DNA from: Caulobacteraceae bacterium
Lineage (GTDB): Bacteria; Pseudomonadota; Alphaproteobacteria; Caulobacterales; Caulobacteraceae
NCBI GenBank assembly: GCA_027489335.1
Contig: JAIXZX010000014.1
Span: 124,001-188,000 of the forward strand
Reading direction: 5' to 3'
DNA length: 64,000 bases
Shown: in pieces, positions 9,021 through 19,760 of the stretch
How the letters are laid out: each line of letters opens with the position of its first letter
Numbering within the stretch: position 1 is the stretch's first letter
The notes under the pieces: model-generated
Seen by the model: the letters and a program-made list of their open reading frames with translations, nothing else
Databases searched by the model: none
Told to the model about the DNA's origin: nothing
Translations under genes and position numbers: made by a program

Positions 9021-9782
9021 ATGACCCAGATCCTCGTGCCGCGGCAGTTCCGCGGCCCCCCCGTCACCGCCAATGGCGGCTATATCTGTGGCCTGTTGAC
9101 CAAGGCGGTCGGCGGCAAGGGCAGCGCCATGCTGCGGGCCGGCGTGCCCCTGGACACCCCCGTGGAGCTGGTGAACGGCGAGGATGGCGCGGTCTCGGCC
9201 GTGGGCGCCGAAGGTCAGGTGCTGGGCGTGGCCCGGCCAGGCGGCGATGACCAGATCCCCACCCCGCCGCCGTCGCCCGGAATCGAGGTCGCCCGGGCGG
9301 CGGCCGCCGCCTCCCCCTTCGCCACCCGCTCCCTTCACCGGGGCTGCTTCTCCTGCTGCATCGAGCGCGAGCAGGGCGAGGGCCTGGGCGTCCATGTGGG
9401 CCAGGTCCCCGGCGCCGAGCCCGGCGTCTGCGCGGGCCTCTGGGTTCCCCACGCCAATTTCGCCGGCCCCGATGGGACCATCCCCGATGAGATCACCTGG
9501 GGCGCCCTGGACTGCTCGGGCTCCATGGCCTGGTGGATCAAGACCGACTCGCCGGTGGGCCTGCTGGGCACCATGGCCGGCGAGGTGCTGACGGCGCCCA
9601 AGGCCGGCGAGACCTATGTGGTCGTCGCCTGGGCCCGGGAATCGGAAGGCCGCAAGTTCTTCGCCGGCGTCGCCCTATATGACGCGGCCGGCGAGGTCGT
9701 GGCCAGAAGCGGCCAGATCTGGATCGGCCGCCCGGCCGGCGCGCCGGCGCCCGCCCCGCTGGCCCCTGCGGCCAGCGCCTAG
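9021..9782 (+). CDS. Hotdog thioesterase-like protein, function unassigned
   Basis: A 253-residue soluble protein. The N-terminus (QFRGPPVTANGGYICGLL) resembles the NGG(Y/H) helix start of thioesterase-like hotdog domains, and the C-terminal third (GETYVVVAWARESEGRKFFAGVALYDAAGEVVA) reads like the second beta-rich hotdog repeat. A Cys-rich stretch RGCFSCCIERE at about residue 112 is unusual and may be structural or metal binding. Catalytic residues cannot be assigned, so acyl-CoA thioesterase activity is only a fold-level guess. It lies 215 bases from the divergent hemerythrin gene. Confidence 0.65.
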   Translation: MTQILVPRQFRGPPVTANGGYICGLLTKAVGGKGSAMLRAGVPLDTPVELVNGEDGAVSAVGAEGQVLGVARPGGDDQIPTPPPSPGIEVARAAAAASPFATRSLHRGCFSCCIEREQGEGLGVHVGQVPGAEPGVCAGLWVPHANFAGPDGTIPDEITWGALDCSGSMAWWIKTDSPVGLLGTMAGEVLTAPKAGETYVVVAWARESEGRKFFAGVALYDAAGEVVARSGQIWIGRPAGAPAPAPLAPAASA

Positions 9783-9889
9783 GACGTCTTCGATACCTTT
9801 CCCGGCGCGCGGCCTTCACGCTGTCGGGAAAGGCCCAGGGCGGGCATTTCCTTTCCCGCGGAACGGGCCTATACGGAATATTGACAACC

Positions 9890-9909
9890 GCCCGGCCGAA
9901 AGGCCGGGC
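9890..9909 (+). promoter_or_regulatory. Leader hairpin with GAAA tetraloop upstream of trcR
   Basis: GCCCGGCC, loop GAAA, GGCCGGGC: a perfect 8-bp stem closed by a GNRA tetraloop, ending 23 bases before the trcR start codon. No T-run follows, so it is not an intrinsic terminator. A TTGACA hexamer lies at 9881-9886 just before it. It may stabilise or control the trcR mRNA; this is inference. Confidence 0.5.
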
Positions 9910-9932
9910 GCCGTCGTTTCTGGAGTACGGCC

Positions 9933-10568
9933 ATGACCGACATTCTGATGCCCAAGGCGACCGCCGTCTGGCTGGTCGACAACACCTCGCTGACCTTCGA
10001 CCAGATCGCCGATTTCTGCGGCCTGCACCCCCTTGAAGTGCGCGGCATCGCCGACGGCGAAGTGGCGCGCGACATCCGCGGCGCTGATCCCATCGGCAAC
10101 GGCCAGCTGACCCGCGAAGAGCTGGACGCGGCCCAGGCCAATTCCGCCTACCGGATGAAGGCCCAGAAAAGCCGGCACGCCGAGCTGCTCAAGCCGACCA
10201 AGAAGGCGCCGCGCTATACGCCGGTGTCCCGCCGGCAGGATCGCCCCGACGCCATCGCCTGGTTCCTGCGCAACCACCCCGAGGTGCCCGATGCGCAGAT
10301 CGCGCGCCTGCTCGGCACCACCAAGGCGACCATCGACCAGATCCGCAACCGCACCCACTGGAACTCGGCCAATATCAAGCCGGTGGATCCGGTGACGCTG
10401 GGCCTCTCGACCCAGATGGAGCTGGACGCCGTGGTGCGCAAAGCCGCCGACAAGAAGGCCAAGGACGACGCCAAGGCCGGGATCACCGATCCCGACGGCC
10501 CCTCCCTGCGTCCGGCCTCTGAGACCGGCGCGGTCGAGGACGCCCCGCTGGCGACCGAGGAAGACTGA
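9933..10568 (+). CDS. trcR: DUF1013 / TrcR-family cell-cycle transcriptional regulator
   Basis: Alphaproteobacterial DNA-binding regulator family, named TrcR in Caulobacterales. The 211-residue protein begins MTDILMPKATAVWLVDNTSL, a family signature, and has two helix-turn-helix-like segments, LTFDQIADFCGLHPLEVRGIA (approximately residues 20-40) and DAQIARLLGTTKATIDQIRN (approximately 117-136). The acidic C-terminal tail looks disordered. A leader hairpin precedes it and a strong terminator follows at 10598-10628, so it is probably transcribed alone. It is the only recognisable transcription factor in this part of the window. Confidence 0.88.
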   Translation: MTDILMPKATAVWLVDNTSLTFDQIADFCGLHPLEVRGIADGEVARDIRGADPIGNGQLTREELDAAQANSAYRMKAQKSRHAELLKPTKKAPRYTPVSRRQDRPDAIAWFLRNHPEVPDAQIARLLGTTKATIDQIRNRTHWNSANIKPVDPVTLGLSTQMELDAVVRKAADKKAKDDAKAGITDPDGPSLRPASETGAVEDAPLATEED

Positions 10569-10597
10569 AGCCGGGCCTTGGCCAGGCGCTGAAATGC

Positions 10598-10628
10598 AAG
10601 AGGCCCGCGCGATGCGCGGGCCTCTTTT
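10598..10628 (+). terminator. Intrinsic terminator after trcR
   Basis: AAGAGGCCCGCGC pairs with GCGCGGGCCTCTT around a three-base loop, followed by TTTT. This 13-bp stem sits between the convergent trcR and DUF465 genes and could serve both. Confidence 0.85.
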
Positions 10629-10640
10629 CGTTCCAAAGGG

Positions 10641-10814
10641 TCAGTGGGCCTTGCGCTGCAAGGTCTCCATCTCTTCCTTCAGCTTGAGCTTTCGTCGCTT
10701 GAGTTCCTGAAGGCGGAGGTCGTCTCCCGCGGGGCTTCGCACTTCTTCCTGGATCGCCTTGTCCAGGGTTTGATGGCGAGATCCAAGCTCACGGATGCGG
10801 GCTTCAACGGCCAT
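10641..10814 (-). CDS. DUF465 (YdcH-type) small coiled-coil protein
   Basis: A 57-residue basic helical protein, conserved as DUF465, of unknown molecular function. The C-terminal half LRLQELKRRKLKLKEEM is the family signature and would form a coiled coil. ATG 10814 is preceded by GGAGG at the right distance; an upstream in-frame ATG at 10844 lacks support. A second DUF465 protein lies at 12083-12298, so two paralogues sit within 1.7 kb. Confidence 0.85.
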   Translation of the reverse strand: MAVEARIRELGSRHQTLDKAIQEEVRSPAGDDLRLQELKRRKLKLKEEMETLQRKAH

Positions 10815-10943
10815 AGGTACGCCTCCTTCAAGGTTTTTCGACACGACACCTGATCACCCCTTCGCCGGGGTGTCAGATCAAATATGATTGCGCAGGGTTG
10901 AGTTCGCATTAGGGCCGGATTTTTCGGCGCAGGGTGAGACGGA

Positions 10944-11567
10944 ATGTCGCGAGAAGGTCCAGCCGGCGCCGATCAGGGCCGCCCGCGCCTGGTGGTGGGG
11001 ATCGCCGGGGCCAGCGGCGTGGCCTACGGCCTGCGCGCCCTGGCGGCCTGCCAGGACCTCGGGGTGGAGACCCACCTGGTGATGAGCCGGGCCGCGGCCC
11101 TGACGCTCGCCCAGGAGACGCAGATGTCCCTGGCCGAGGTGCAGGCCATGGCCGATGTGGCCTACCGGCCCGGCGATGTGGGAGCGGCGATCGCGTCCGG
11201 CTCCTTCCCGACGCTGGGCATGCTGATCGCACCCTGTTCGGTGCGCACCATGAGCGAGGTGGCCACCGGCGTGACCTCGTCCCTGATGACCCGGGCCGCC
11301 GACGTCACCCTGAAGGAGCGCCGGCCCCTGGTGCTGATGGTCCGCGAGACGCCGCTGCACCTGGGTCACCTGCGCACCATGGTGAAGCTGGCCGAGATGG
11401 GCGCGGTGATCGCCCCGCCCCTGCCGGCCTTCTACGCCAAGCCGCTGAGCCTGGATGAGATGGTCGACCAGTCCGTGGGCCGGACGCTCGACCTGTTTGG
11501 CCTGTCCTGGTCGAAGGTGAAGCGCTGGGGTCAGGACGTGGCCATGCCGCCGGCTGCGGACGACTGA
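10944..11567 (+). CDS. ubiX: Flavin prenyltransferase UbiX
   Basis: Attaches a dimethylallyl group to FMN to make prenylated FMN, the cofactor of the UbiD decarboxylase in ubiquinone synthesis. The 207-residue protein has VGIAGASG at residues 18-25 (flavin phosphate loop) and the central segment APCSVRTMSEVATGVTSSL, and carries RRPLVLMVRETPLH, the UbiX motif near the prenyl-binding site. The start at 10944 leaves a 16-residue polar extension before the fold. A TIGR02444 gene follows after four bases, suggesting one transcript. ubiD is not in the window. Confidence 0.93.
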   Translation: MSREGPAGADQGRPRLVVGIAGASGVAYGLRALAACQDLGVETHLVMSRAAALTLAQETQMSLAEVQAMADVAYRPGDVGAAIASGSFPTLGMLIAPCSVRTMSEVATGVTSSLMTRAADVTLKERRPLVLMVRETPLHLGHLRTMVKLAEMGAVIAPPLPAFYAKPLSLDEMVDQSVGRTLDLFGLSWSKVKRWGQDVAMPPAADD

Positions 11568-11571
11568 GCGC

Positions 11572-12045
11572 ATGGACCTCTGGTCCTGGGCCGTGGCCGC
11601 CTATGGGCGTGAGGGCGTCGCCGAAGCCGCTTTGGCCCTGCAGGATGAGCATGGCCAATGCGTGCCCCTGCTTCTGTGGGCGGCCTTCGTGCGGCCGGCC
11701 GCGCCAGACCTGATCGGCCGCGCGGTCAGCCTCGCTCGAACCTGGGAGACCGCCGCCATCCTGCCCCTGCGCGCCGCCCGGCGGGGCCTGAAGGCCGAGC
11801 TCCCCGGGGCCGCGGATACGGCGCGGGAAACCCTGCGGGCCAGGGTCAAGGCCGCCGAACTGGAGTCAGAACGTCTGTTGCTGTCGGCCCTGGCCGGGCT
11901 CGGCGAGCCGGGGGAGGCGCCCCTCGGGGCCGCCCTGTCGGCCGTCGCGGCCGCCTGGGGCGGAGGTACGGCCGATCCTGCCGCCCTCGACAGACTGTCG
12001 CGCGCCCTAAGCGGGCCTTTACCCGATCCTGGCAAAACAGGATGA
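11572..12045 (+). CDS. TIGR02444 / DUF2390 family protein
   Basis: A 157-residue protein of unknown function. The N-terminus LWSWAVAAYGREGVAEAALALQDEHGQCVPLLLWAAF matches the TIGR02444 family (DUF2390), and the rest is alanine/arginine-rich helix. It begins four bases after ubiX and is followed by a DUF465 gene 37 bases later, so the three are probably co-transcribed. No catalytic motif is evident. Confidence 0.75.
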   Translation: MDLWSWAVAAYGREGVAEAALALQDEHGQCVPLLLWAAFVRPAAPDLIGRAVSLARTWETAAILPLRAARRGLKAELPGAADTARETLRARVKAAELESERLLLSALAGLGEPGEAPLGAALSAVAAAWGGGTADPAALDRLSRALSGPLPDPGKTG

Positions 12046-12082
12046 TGCAGAGGCGCGGACACAAGGCCATGGCGGGGGCGGC

Positions 12083-12298
12083 ATGAACGATCTGGGGCCT
12101 GATCCCGAGGCGCAGCTGCGCGAGCGACTGGCAGCCGCCCGGCAGGAGCACGCCGATCTGGACGTCGCCGTCCAGGCGATCAGCGCCATGCCCACGCCAA
12201 GCCTGGGGGTCCTGGGGCGCTTCAAGCGCCGCAAGCTCGCGCTCAAGGACGAGATCGCCGCCCTGGAAGACCAGCTGACGCCCGACATCATCGCCTGA
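12083..12298 (+). CDS. DUF465 (YdcH-type) small protein, second copy
   Basis: A 71-residue helical protein whose C-terminal half FKRRKLALKDEIAALEDQL carries the DUF465 signature. The N-terminal half (AQLRERLAAARQEHADLD) is also heptad-like, suggesting a helical hairpin. Function unknown. Likely the last gene of the ubiX transcript. It differs clearly from the copy at 10641-10814, so this is not a recent duplication. Confidence 0.8.
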   Translation: MNDLGPDPEAQLRERLAAARQEHADLDVAVQAISAMPTPSLGVLGRFKRRKLALKDEIAALEDQLTPDIIA

Positions 12299-12310
12299 GA
12301 GGCCTCCGCC

Positions 12311-12661
12311 TCAGTCGATCACCTTGAAGCGGCCCTTTTCAAAGACTCGCAGCACCTGCTCGAGCTCATGGCCCCTGCGCAGGATCATGCCCCCCTGGCC
12401 GATCACCGCCCAGGCGCCCTGGCGTCTGGCCAGGGCTGGGCGCTTCTCGATCCTGTAGAGCGGCGCCTCGGCCGCCCGCCGGAACACCGAGAAGGCGCAG
12501 GCCTCAGGCCCTGGCTCGATGGAATAGTCCCGCCATTCCCCGGCCGCGACCATGCGCCCATAGAGATTCAGCAGCCGCTGTAATTCTTGGCGCTGAAAGA
12601 AGACCGGGCCGGCCCTGCGGGCGCCGGAGGCGGAATCGTTGGCGGACGGATCAGTAGCCAT
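12311..12661 (-). CDS. DUF2794 family protein
   Basis: A 116-residue protein of a conserved alphaproteobacterial family of unknown function. The signature blocks are present in order: RQELQRLLNLYGRMVAAGEWRDY is split across residues about 24-46 (with a Gln-Glu pair replacing the common Arg-Glu), then FSVFRRA, PLYRIEKRPALARRQGAW and RRGHELEQVLR. The start at 12661 (MATDPSA) was preferred to 12706, which adds a non-conserved basic extension. It is convergent with the DUF465 gene, 12 bases apart. Confidence 0.82.
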   Translation of the reverse strand: MATDPSANDSASGARRAGPVFFQRQELQRLLNLYGRMVAAGEWRDYSIEPGPEACAFSVFRRAAEAPLYRIEKRPALARRQGAWAVIGQGGMILRRGHELEQVLRVFEKGRFKVID

Positions 12662-12759
12662 TGCCGCTGAGCGTGACTCAATCTTGCGCTGAAATCGAGC
12701 CGGCATCTTGCGCGGCCCGCCGCCACCGACGCCGTGAAAAGACCTTATTTCGGTCCTGA

Positions 12760-12940
12760 CCCCGCCTGTTTAGGCCCCGATAAGGGCAGGGTCGGTTGAT
12801 CGGGACGCCTCGCGGTTCCGGACCCTGAACAGCCCCCCCAGCCCCCCTGGGACCCGGGTTCCTGGTCAGCCGGCGTCTACCCTTCCCCGGAAGAAGGCCC
12901 GTGCGGAGCAGCCCCCCTCCCCCGCACGGGCCTTTTTCTT
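12760..12940 (+). ncRNA. Candidate structured small RNA ending at an intrinsic terminator
   Basis: This gap between two minus-strand genes has no plausible coding frame but shows nested pairing on the plus strand. CTGTTT (12766-12771) pairs with GAACAG (12827-12832) and encloses two hairpins, GCCC/GGGC (12774-12787) and AGGGTC/GACCCT (12788-12826), i.e. a three-way junction. C-rich single-stranded tracts follow (12833-12848), and then a strong terminator at 12896-12940. The nearest plus-strand gene upstream ends 460 bases away, so the terminator needs another transcript. No promoter is clear, so the 5' end is a guess. No known RNA family was recognised. Confidence 0.4.
12896..12940 (+). terminator. 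Intrinsic terminator with C-rich loop
   Basis: GGCCCGTGCGG (12896-12906) pairs perfectly with CCGCACGGGCC (12922-12932), followed by TTTTTCTTT. The 15-base loop is AGCAGCCCCCCTCCC. The poly-T is on the plus strand, so it ends a rightward transcript, although the stem may also help end the leftward DUF1223 gene. Confidence 0.8.
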
Positions 12941-12963
12941 TGTCTGGACGCCGGACGCGCGGC

Positions 12964-13704
12964 TTAGCGCGCCGCAGTCTGGGCGGGTTGGGGCTTGGGC
13001 GCAGGGACCGCCGCCTGCGGCTTGGCCGCCAGGATGCGCCCGCCTTCAGGGGCCTGGACGATCAGCAGGGTCTGCAGCCCGTCTTCCTTGGCTTCGGGCG
13101 CCGCATAGGCGGTGGGCCGGCCGCGCCAGCGGCCCAGGCGAACGATCTCGCGGACCACATTGCGCTGCTCCAGGGTCTGACCCCGGTTCTCACCCCGGCG
13201 CACCACCACTTCCCGCGGCTTGGGATCATAGCGCACCAGCCAGACCTCCGCGCCGCCCCGGGGGACGGGGCCTGAGCCCACATCCACCCGACGGGGGCCG
13301 ATGAACTGGATGTCCGGCGCGGGACGCTGAGCGCGGACGGCGGCCTCCAGCAGGGCCTCGACCTTTTCGGGCTCCACCGCCGAGGCTTCGCTCGCCCCAT
13401 TGATCACCAGCTGCGGGGTATAGGGCTCGCGCAGGGAAAGCGGCGTCAGATAGGCCTTCTGCCGCTCGGCGAACTCCGGCAGGGCGAAGGTGTCCTCCCA
13501 ACCCAGATAGTCCCAGTAGTCGACGGCGAAGGTCAGCGCGACCACGCCCGGCCGGTCGGCCAGCCCGTTGACGAAGGCGTTGGCCTCGGCGCAGGCCGCG
13601 CAGCCCTGGGCCGTATAGAACTCCACCACCACCGGCGGCTTGGCCGCGGCGGCGACGGCGGGAACCGCCAGAAGACAAAGGCTGGCCAGGAGGGCTCTGA
13701 TCAT
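12964..13704 (-). CDS. DUF1223 family secreted thioredoxin-like protein
   Basis: A 246-residue protein with a clear signal peptide (residues 1-21, hydrophobic core [17 protein letters not shown]) and a thioredoxin-like domain starting VVVEFYTAQGCAACAEAN. The Cys35-Ala-Ala-Cys38 pair sits where the redox CxxC of thioredoxins is. The C-terminal part (about 150-230) is the beta-rich DUF1223 extension. Probably periplasmic and of unknown substrate. The start at 13704 puts the signal peptide first; the ATG at 13770 would add 22 unrelated residues. Confidence 0.85.
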   Translation of the reverse strand: MIRALLASLCLLAVPAVAAAAKPPVVVEFYTAQGCAACAEANAFVNGLADRPGVVALTFAVDYWDYLGWEDTFALPEFAERQKAYLTPLSLREPYTPQLVINGASEASAVEPEKVEALLEAAVRAQRPAPDIQFIGPRRVDVGSGPVPRGGAEVWLVRYDPKPREVVVRRGENRGQTLEQRNVVREIVRLGRWRGRPTAYAAPEAKEDGLQTLLIVQAPEGGRILAAKPQAAVPAPKPQPAQTAAR

Positions 13705-13811
13705 GGGCGGGCAATAAAGCCGAGTTGCTGCGCCAGCGCGTTTCAACAAGGTGTGAGCGGGAGCCGACATGGGGTTCGACGTCTCTGAAATAGCAGTCCC
13801 TCATAAAACGG

Positions 13812-13842
13812 CGAAGGGGGCCGCGGTGACCCGCGACCCCCC
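13812..13842 (-). terminator. Probable terminator after acnA
   Basis: GGGGG and CGCGG pair with CCGCG and CCCCC (13816-13841) with one mismatch. On the minus strand the stem is followed by TTCGCCGTTTT. The weak T-tract makes this moderate. Confidence 0.45.
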
Positions 13843-13865
13843 AGGCTTCAGCCGTGTCGCAGGCC

Positions 13866-16556
<2,691 letters not shown>

Positions 16557-16767
16557 CCTAAAGGATCCTCTCTCTGTTCACGGCCGTTCATCAACCGCCC
16601 CCGGGATCGCGCGCTCAAAGGGAAGGACACACAGCGTCCGACCCCGCGCCGCGTACGCCCCCTCGGGTGGCGACGGCCGCGGCTGTCATAGACCCGGCCG
16701 CGAGACTCGTCCATGCGAGGCGTGAGGACATTTTGGGTCCTGATCTCGTGTTTTTGGCGGCCCGCCC

Positions 16768-17367
16768 GTGATCCCAGAGGTTTCAATCCAGTCCCTGGCC
16801 CTCTCCCGCGGGGGACGACAGTTGTTTTCGCGACTTATTCTCAAGTTGAGTCCGGGGGAGGCCGTGGCCCTGACCGGCCGCAACGGGGCGGGAAAGACCA
16901 GCCTTTTGAGGGCCATAGCCGGCCTGATCGCGCCGGACGAGGGGGTCATCGCCTTTGGCGGCGTGGAGCCCGCCGAGGCGCGGGAAGCCATGCATCTGCT
17001 CGGTCATCTGGACGGGCTGAAGTCTTCGCGCACCGCCCGCGACGAACTGTCCTTCTGGACCGGTTTCGCTGGCGGGGCGGCCGATGCGCCGGAGGCCGCC
17101 GCCGCCCGCCTCGATCTTCTGCCCCTGCTCGACCTGGAGGTTCGCCGGCTGTCGGCCGGGCAGAGGCGGCGCCTGGCGCTCGCCCGCCTGCTGGCCGCGC
17201 CCCGGCCGCTCTGGCTGCTGGACGAGCCCTTGAGCCCCCTCGATGCGGAGTGGCGCGGTCGGTTCGGCGAGATCATGGGCGAACATCTTTCCACCGGCGG
17301 CATGATCTTGGCCGCCGTGCATGATCCCCTGCCGCTGGCGGCCCGCACGGTGGAGGTCGGCCGATGA
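16768..17367 (+). CDS. ccmA: Heme exporter ATP-binding protein CcmA
   Basis: ATPase subunit of the CcmABCD complex, which releases heme-loaded CcmE for cytochrome c maturation at the inner membrane. The 199-residue protein has Walker A GRNGAGKT at residues 37-44, the ABC signature LSAGQRRRL, and Walker [11 protein letters not shown]; it is short, as is normal for CcmA. The start is a GTG at 16768. It overlaps ccmB by four bases (ATGA), so the two subunits are translationally coupled. Confidence 0.93.
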   Translation: MIPEVSIQSLALSRGGRQLFSRLILKLSPGEAVALTGRNGAGKTSLLRAIAGLIAPDEGVIAFGGVEPAEAREAMHLLGHLDGLKSSRTARDELSFWTGFAGGAADAPEAAAARLDLLPLLDLEVRRLSAGQRRRLALARLLAAPRPLWLLDEPLSPLDAEWRGRFGEIMGEHLSTGGMILAAVHDPLPLAARTVEVGR

Positions 17368-18029
17368 GCCGGATCTCAACCCTGCTGGCCCGGGAGACGG
17401 CGCTGGCCTGGGGCAAGGGGGGCGGGCCGATGGTGGCCGTGGGCTTCTATGCCGGGGTCGCCACCCTGCTGCCCCTGGCGGTGGGATCGGAGCCCGAGCG
17501 GCTGGCGGCCATCGCGCCGGGCGCAGCCTGGGTGGCCCTGGCGCTCGCGGCCCTGCTCTCCCTCGATCGCCTGTTCGAGCGGGACTATGAAGACGGGTCC
17601 CTCGACCTTTTGACCCTCTCGCCCGTCCCCCTGGAGATCATCTGCGCGGTCAAATGCCTGGCCCAGTGGCTGGCTACCGGCCTGCCCCTGGCGCTGGCGG
17701 CGCCTGTGGCGGCCATTGCGCTGGGCGCCTCGCCCCAGCTCAGCGGCCTGGTGATCGCCTGCGCGCTCCTCGGCGGCCTGGCCTTTTCCTTCATGGGCGG
17801 CATCGGCGCGGCGCTGAGCCTGGGGGCCCGGCGCGGCGGCCTGCTGACCGCCGTGATCGTCCTGCCGCTGTTCGTGCCGCCCGTGATCTTCGGCGGCGGC
17901 GCCCTGGCGAGCCTCGATTCCGGCCTGCCCTGGAAGGCCGGGTTCGCCCTGCTGGGCGCCTATACGGCCGCGGCCGTGGCGCTGGGCCCTCTGGCCATGG
18001 CCGCAGCCTGTCGCAACGCCCTGTCTTGA
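17364..18029 (+). CDS. ccmB: Heme exporter membrane protein CcmB
   Basis: Membrane subunit paired with CcmA in the cytochrome c maturation ABC complex. The 221-residue protein has about six hydrophobic helices, and the family segment [20 protein letters not shown] follows the second helix. It is coupled to ccmA by a start/stop overlap. Unlike in many ccm operons, ccmC does not follow at once: a Spy-like gene and a repeat intervene. Confidence 0.93.
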   Translation: MSRISTLLARETALAWGKGGGPMVAVGFYAGVATLLPLAVGSEPERLAAIAPGAAWVALALAALLSLDRLFERDYEDGSLDLLTLSPVPLEIICAVKCLAQWLATGLPLALAAPVAAIALGASPQLSGLVIACALLGGLAFSFMGGIGAALSLGARRGGLLTAVIVLPLFVPPVIFGGGALASLDSGLPWKAGFALLGAYTAAAVALGPLAMAAACRNALS

Positions 18030-18119
18030 GGCAGGGGGCTTGGGGCGGAAAAGAATCTGCGACGGAACCGCGGTCGCCCGGCGTTGAAGTCTTCAGAGGG
18101 GCGCAACTGGAGACCACAG

Positions 18120-18632
18120 ATGAAGACGATCAAGACCCTGGCCCTGAGCGGCGCCATCGCCAGCATGGCCTTCGCCACCGCCAGCTTCGCCCAGCAGCCG
18201 CAGGCCCCTGGCCAGGGGCCGCTTCCGGGCATGGAGGCCCGCGAGCGCCCGAGCCCTGAACAGATGCGCAGCCACATGGTCGAGCGCCTGCGCGTCACCC
18301 TGCAGCTCACCAGCCAGCAGGAGGCGGCGCTGAACACCTATGTCGGCGCGATCACCCCCAAGGCCGGCGAACGGCGCGACCGCGGCGAGCGCCAGGCCAT
18401 GCGCGAGATGACCACGCCCCAGCGCCTGGATGCGATGGCCACCCATATGGCCCAGCGCCAGCAGGCCTTCGCCGTCCGGGCTGAGGCCACCAAGCGCTTC
18501 TACGCCCAGCTGACCCCATCCCAGCAGAAGGCCTTCGACGCCCTGCGCCCGGCCGGCCGCGGCATGGGCGGCAAGGGCATGGACGGCCACCGTGGCGGCC
18601 CGCATGGCGGCATGGGCCACGGCGGCCGTTAA
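18120..18632 (+). CDS. Spy/CpxP (LTXXQ motif) family periplasmic protein
   Basis: A 170-residue exported protein. The signal peptide (residues 1-24, ending ASFAQ) is followed by a helical region with two family motifs, LTSQQ and LTPSQQ, and a Gly/His-rich tail (GHRGGPHGGMGHGGR) that may bind metal. Spy/CpxP proteins act as periplasmic chaperones or sensors of envelope stress and metals. ATG 18120 puts the signal peptide at the N-terminus. Its position between ccmB and ccmC is unusual and may be chance insertion or a link to heme/copper handling. Confidence 0.8.
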   Translation: MKTIKTLALSGAIASMAFATASFAQQPQAPGQGPLPGMEARERPSPEQMRSHMVERLRVTLQLTSQQEAALNTYVGAITPKAGERRDRGERQAMREMTTPQRLDAMATHMAQRQQAFAVRAEATKRFYAQLTPSQQKAFDALRPAGRGMGGKGMDGHRGGPHGGMGHGGR

Positions 18633-18654
18633 GCCGAGCCCCCTCCCCTTACCA

Positions 18655-18742
18655 CCGTCATCCTGGGCCTTGTGCCCAGGATCCCTCGCGCCGCTCACGC
18701 CCGCCTCGGCCAGGGAACCTCGGGACAAGCCCGAGGGTGACG
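18655..18742. repeat. Two-palindrome REP-like element, copy 2
   Basis: Palindromes 18661-18681 (TCCTGGGC, CTTGT, GCCCAGGA) and 18718-18736 (CCTCGGG, ACAAG, CCCGAGG), bounded by CCGTCA and TGACGG. It lies between the Spy-like gene and ccmC. Confidence 0.85.
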
Positions 18743-18822
18743 GCGGCCTGGGTCCGGCCAAAGCGCCCCGCGACCGAGCGGCGCCTTGCGGGGCTGGGGC
18801 GCAAAGGGCTAATTGCGCGGCC

Positions 18823-19551
18823 ATGATCCCCGCCCCGGCCTTCCTGTCCAATCCCGAACGGTTCATGGCCTTTTCCCGCTGGGCCGCGCCCATGTTCGGC
18901 GGCCTCGCCGTGGTCCTGGCGATCGCCGGCCTTTGGCTGGGCTTCGCCGCGCCGGAGGACTACCAGCAGGGCGACACGGTGCGGATCATGTTCATCCATG
19001 TGCCCGCAGCCTGGATGAGCATGTTCGTCTACGCCTGCTTGGGGACAGCCAGCTTCCTGTCGCTGGTCTTCCGCCACGCCCTGGCCGACGCCGCCGCCCA
19101 GGCGGCCGCTCCGCTCGGCGCGGCCTTCACCGCGCTGGCCCTGATCACCGGGTCCCTGTGGGGCCGGCCCATGTGGGGCGCCTGGTGGGTGTGGGATGCG
19201 CGCATGACCTCGGTGCTGGTGCTGTTCCTGTTCTACGTCGCCTATATGGCCCTGCGCGCCGCCCTGGATGACGAGGCCAAGGCCGCCCGGGCGGGCGCGA
19301 TCCTGGCGCTGGTCGGCGTGGTCAACCTGCCCATCGTCAAGTTCTCGGTGGACTGGTGGAACAGCCTGCACCAGGGCGCCTCGGTGTTCCGCGCCGATGG
19401 CCCCACCGTGGCCGATGTCTTTCTCTATCCCCTGCTGCTCATGGCGCTGGCCTATATGTCGGCCTTCGGCTCGCTCTGGCTGGTGCGCATCCGCGGCGAG
19501 GTGTGGCGCCGCCGGGCCGAGGCCCTGGCGCTCCGCGCAGCGAGGGCCTGA
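18823..19551 (+). CDS. ccmC: Heme exporter protein CcmC
   Basis: Inner-membrane protein that presents heme to CcmE. The 242-residue protein has six membrane helices, the conserved IMFIHVPAAWMS before the second periplasmic region, and the tryptophan-rich heme-handling motif WGAWWVWDARMTS. The conserved histidines lie in FIHVP and NSLHQGAS. ATG 18823 gives the expected start MIPAPAFLSNPERF. It is followed two bases later by ccmD and then ccmG. Confidence 0.95.
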   Translation: MIPAPAFLSNPERFMAFSRWAAPMFGGLAVVLAIAGLWLGFAAPEDYQQGDTVRIMFIHVPAAWMSMFVYACLGTASFLSLVFRHALADAAAQAAAPLGAAFTALALITGSLWGRPMWGAWWVWDARMTSVLVLFLFYVAYMALRAALDDEAKAARAGAILALVGVVNLPIVKFSVDWWNSLHQGASVFRADGPTVADVFLYPLLLMALAYMSAFGSLWLVRIRGEVWRRRAEALALRAARA

Positions 19552-19553
19552 GG

Positions 19554-19760
19554 ATGTTCGGCATGCTTGATCTCGACGCCAGTCCCTATGGCGCCTTTGT
19601 GTGGCCAGCCTTCGCCATCACGGCCCTGGTCTTCGCCGGCATGATCGCCGGCGCCCTGGCCCACGCTCGCCACTGGCGGGCCCGCACCGAGACCCTGCGC
19701 AAGACCGCCGAGGCCGCCGAGGCTGCGCGTCGTCCGCCGGTTCAGGATATCACGCCATGA
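19554..19760 (+). CDS. ccmD: Heme exporter protein CcmD
   Basis: Small single-span protein that stabilises CcmC-CcmE heme transfer. The 68 residues comprise a short N-terminus with the typical YGAFVWPAFAITALV entering one membrane helix, then a basic cytoplasmic tail. The ATG is two bases after ccmC, and its TGA overlaps the ccmG ATG. A larger open frame starting upstream is out of place. Confidence 0.9.
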   Translation: MFGMLDLDASPYGAFVWPAFAITALVFAGMIAGALAHARHWRARTETLRKTAEAAEAARRPPVQDITP

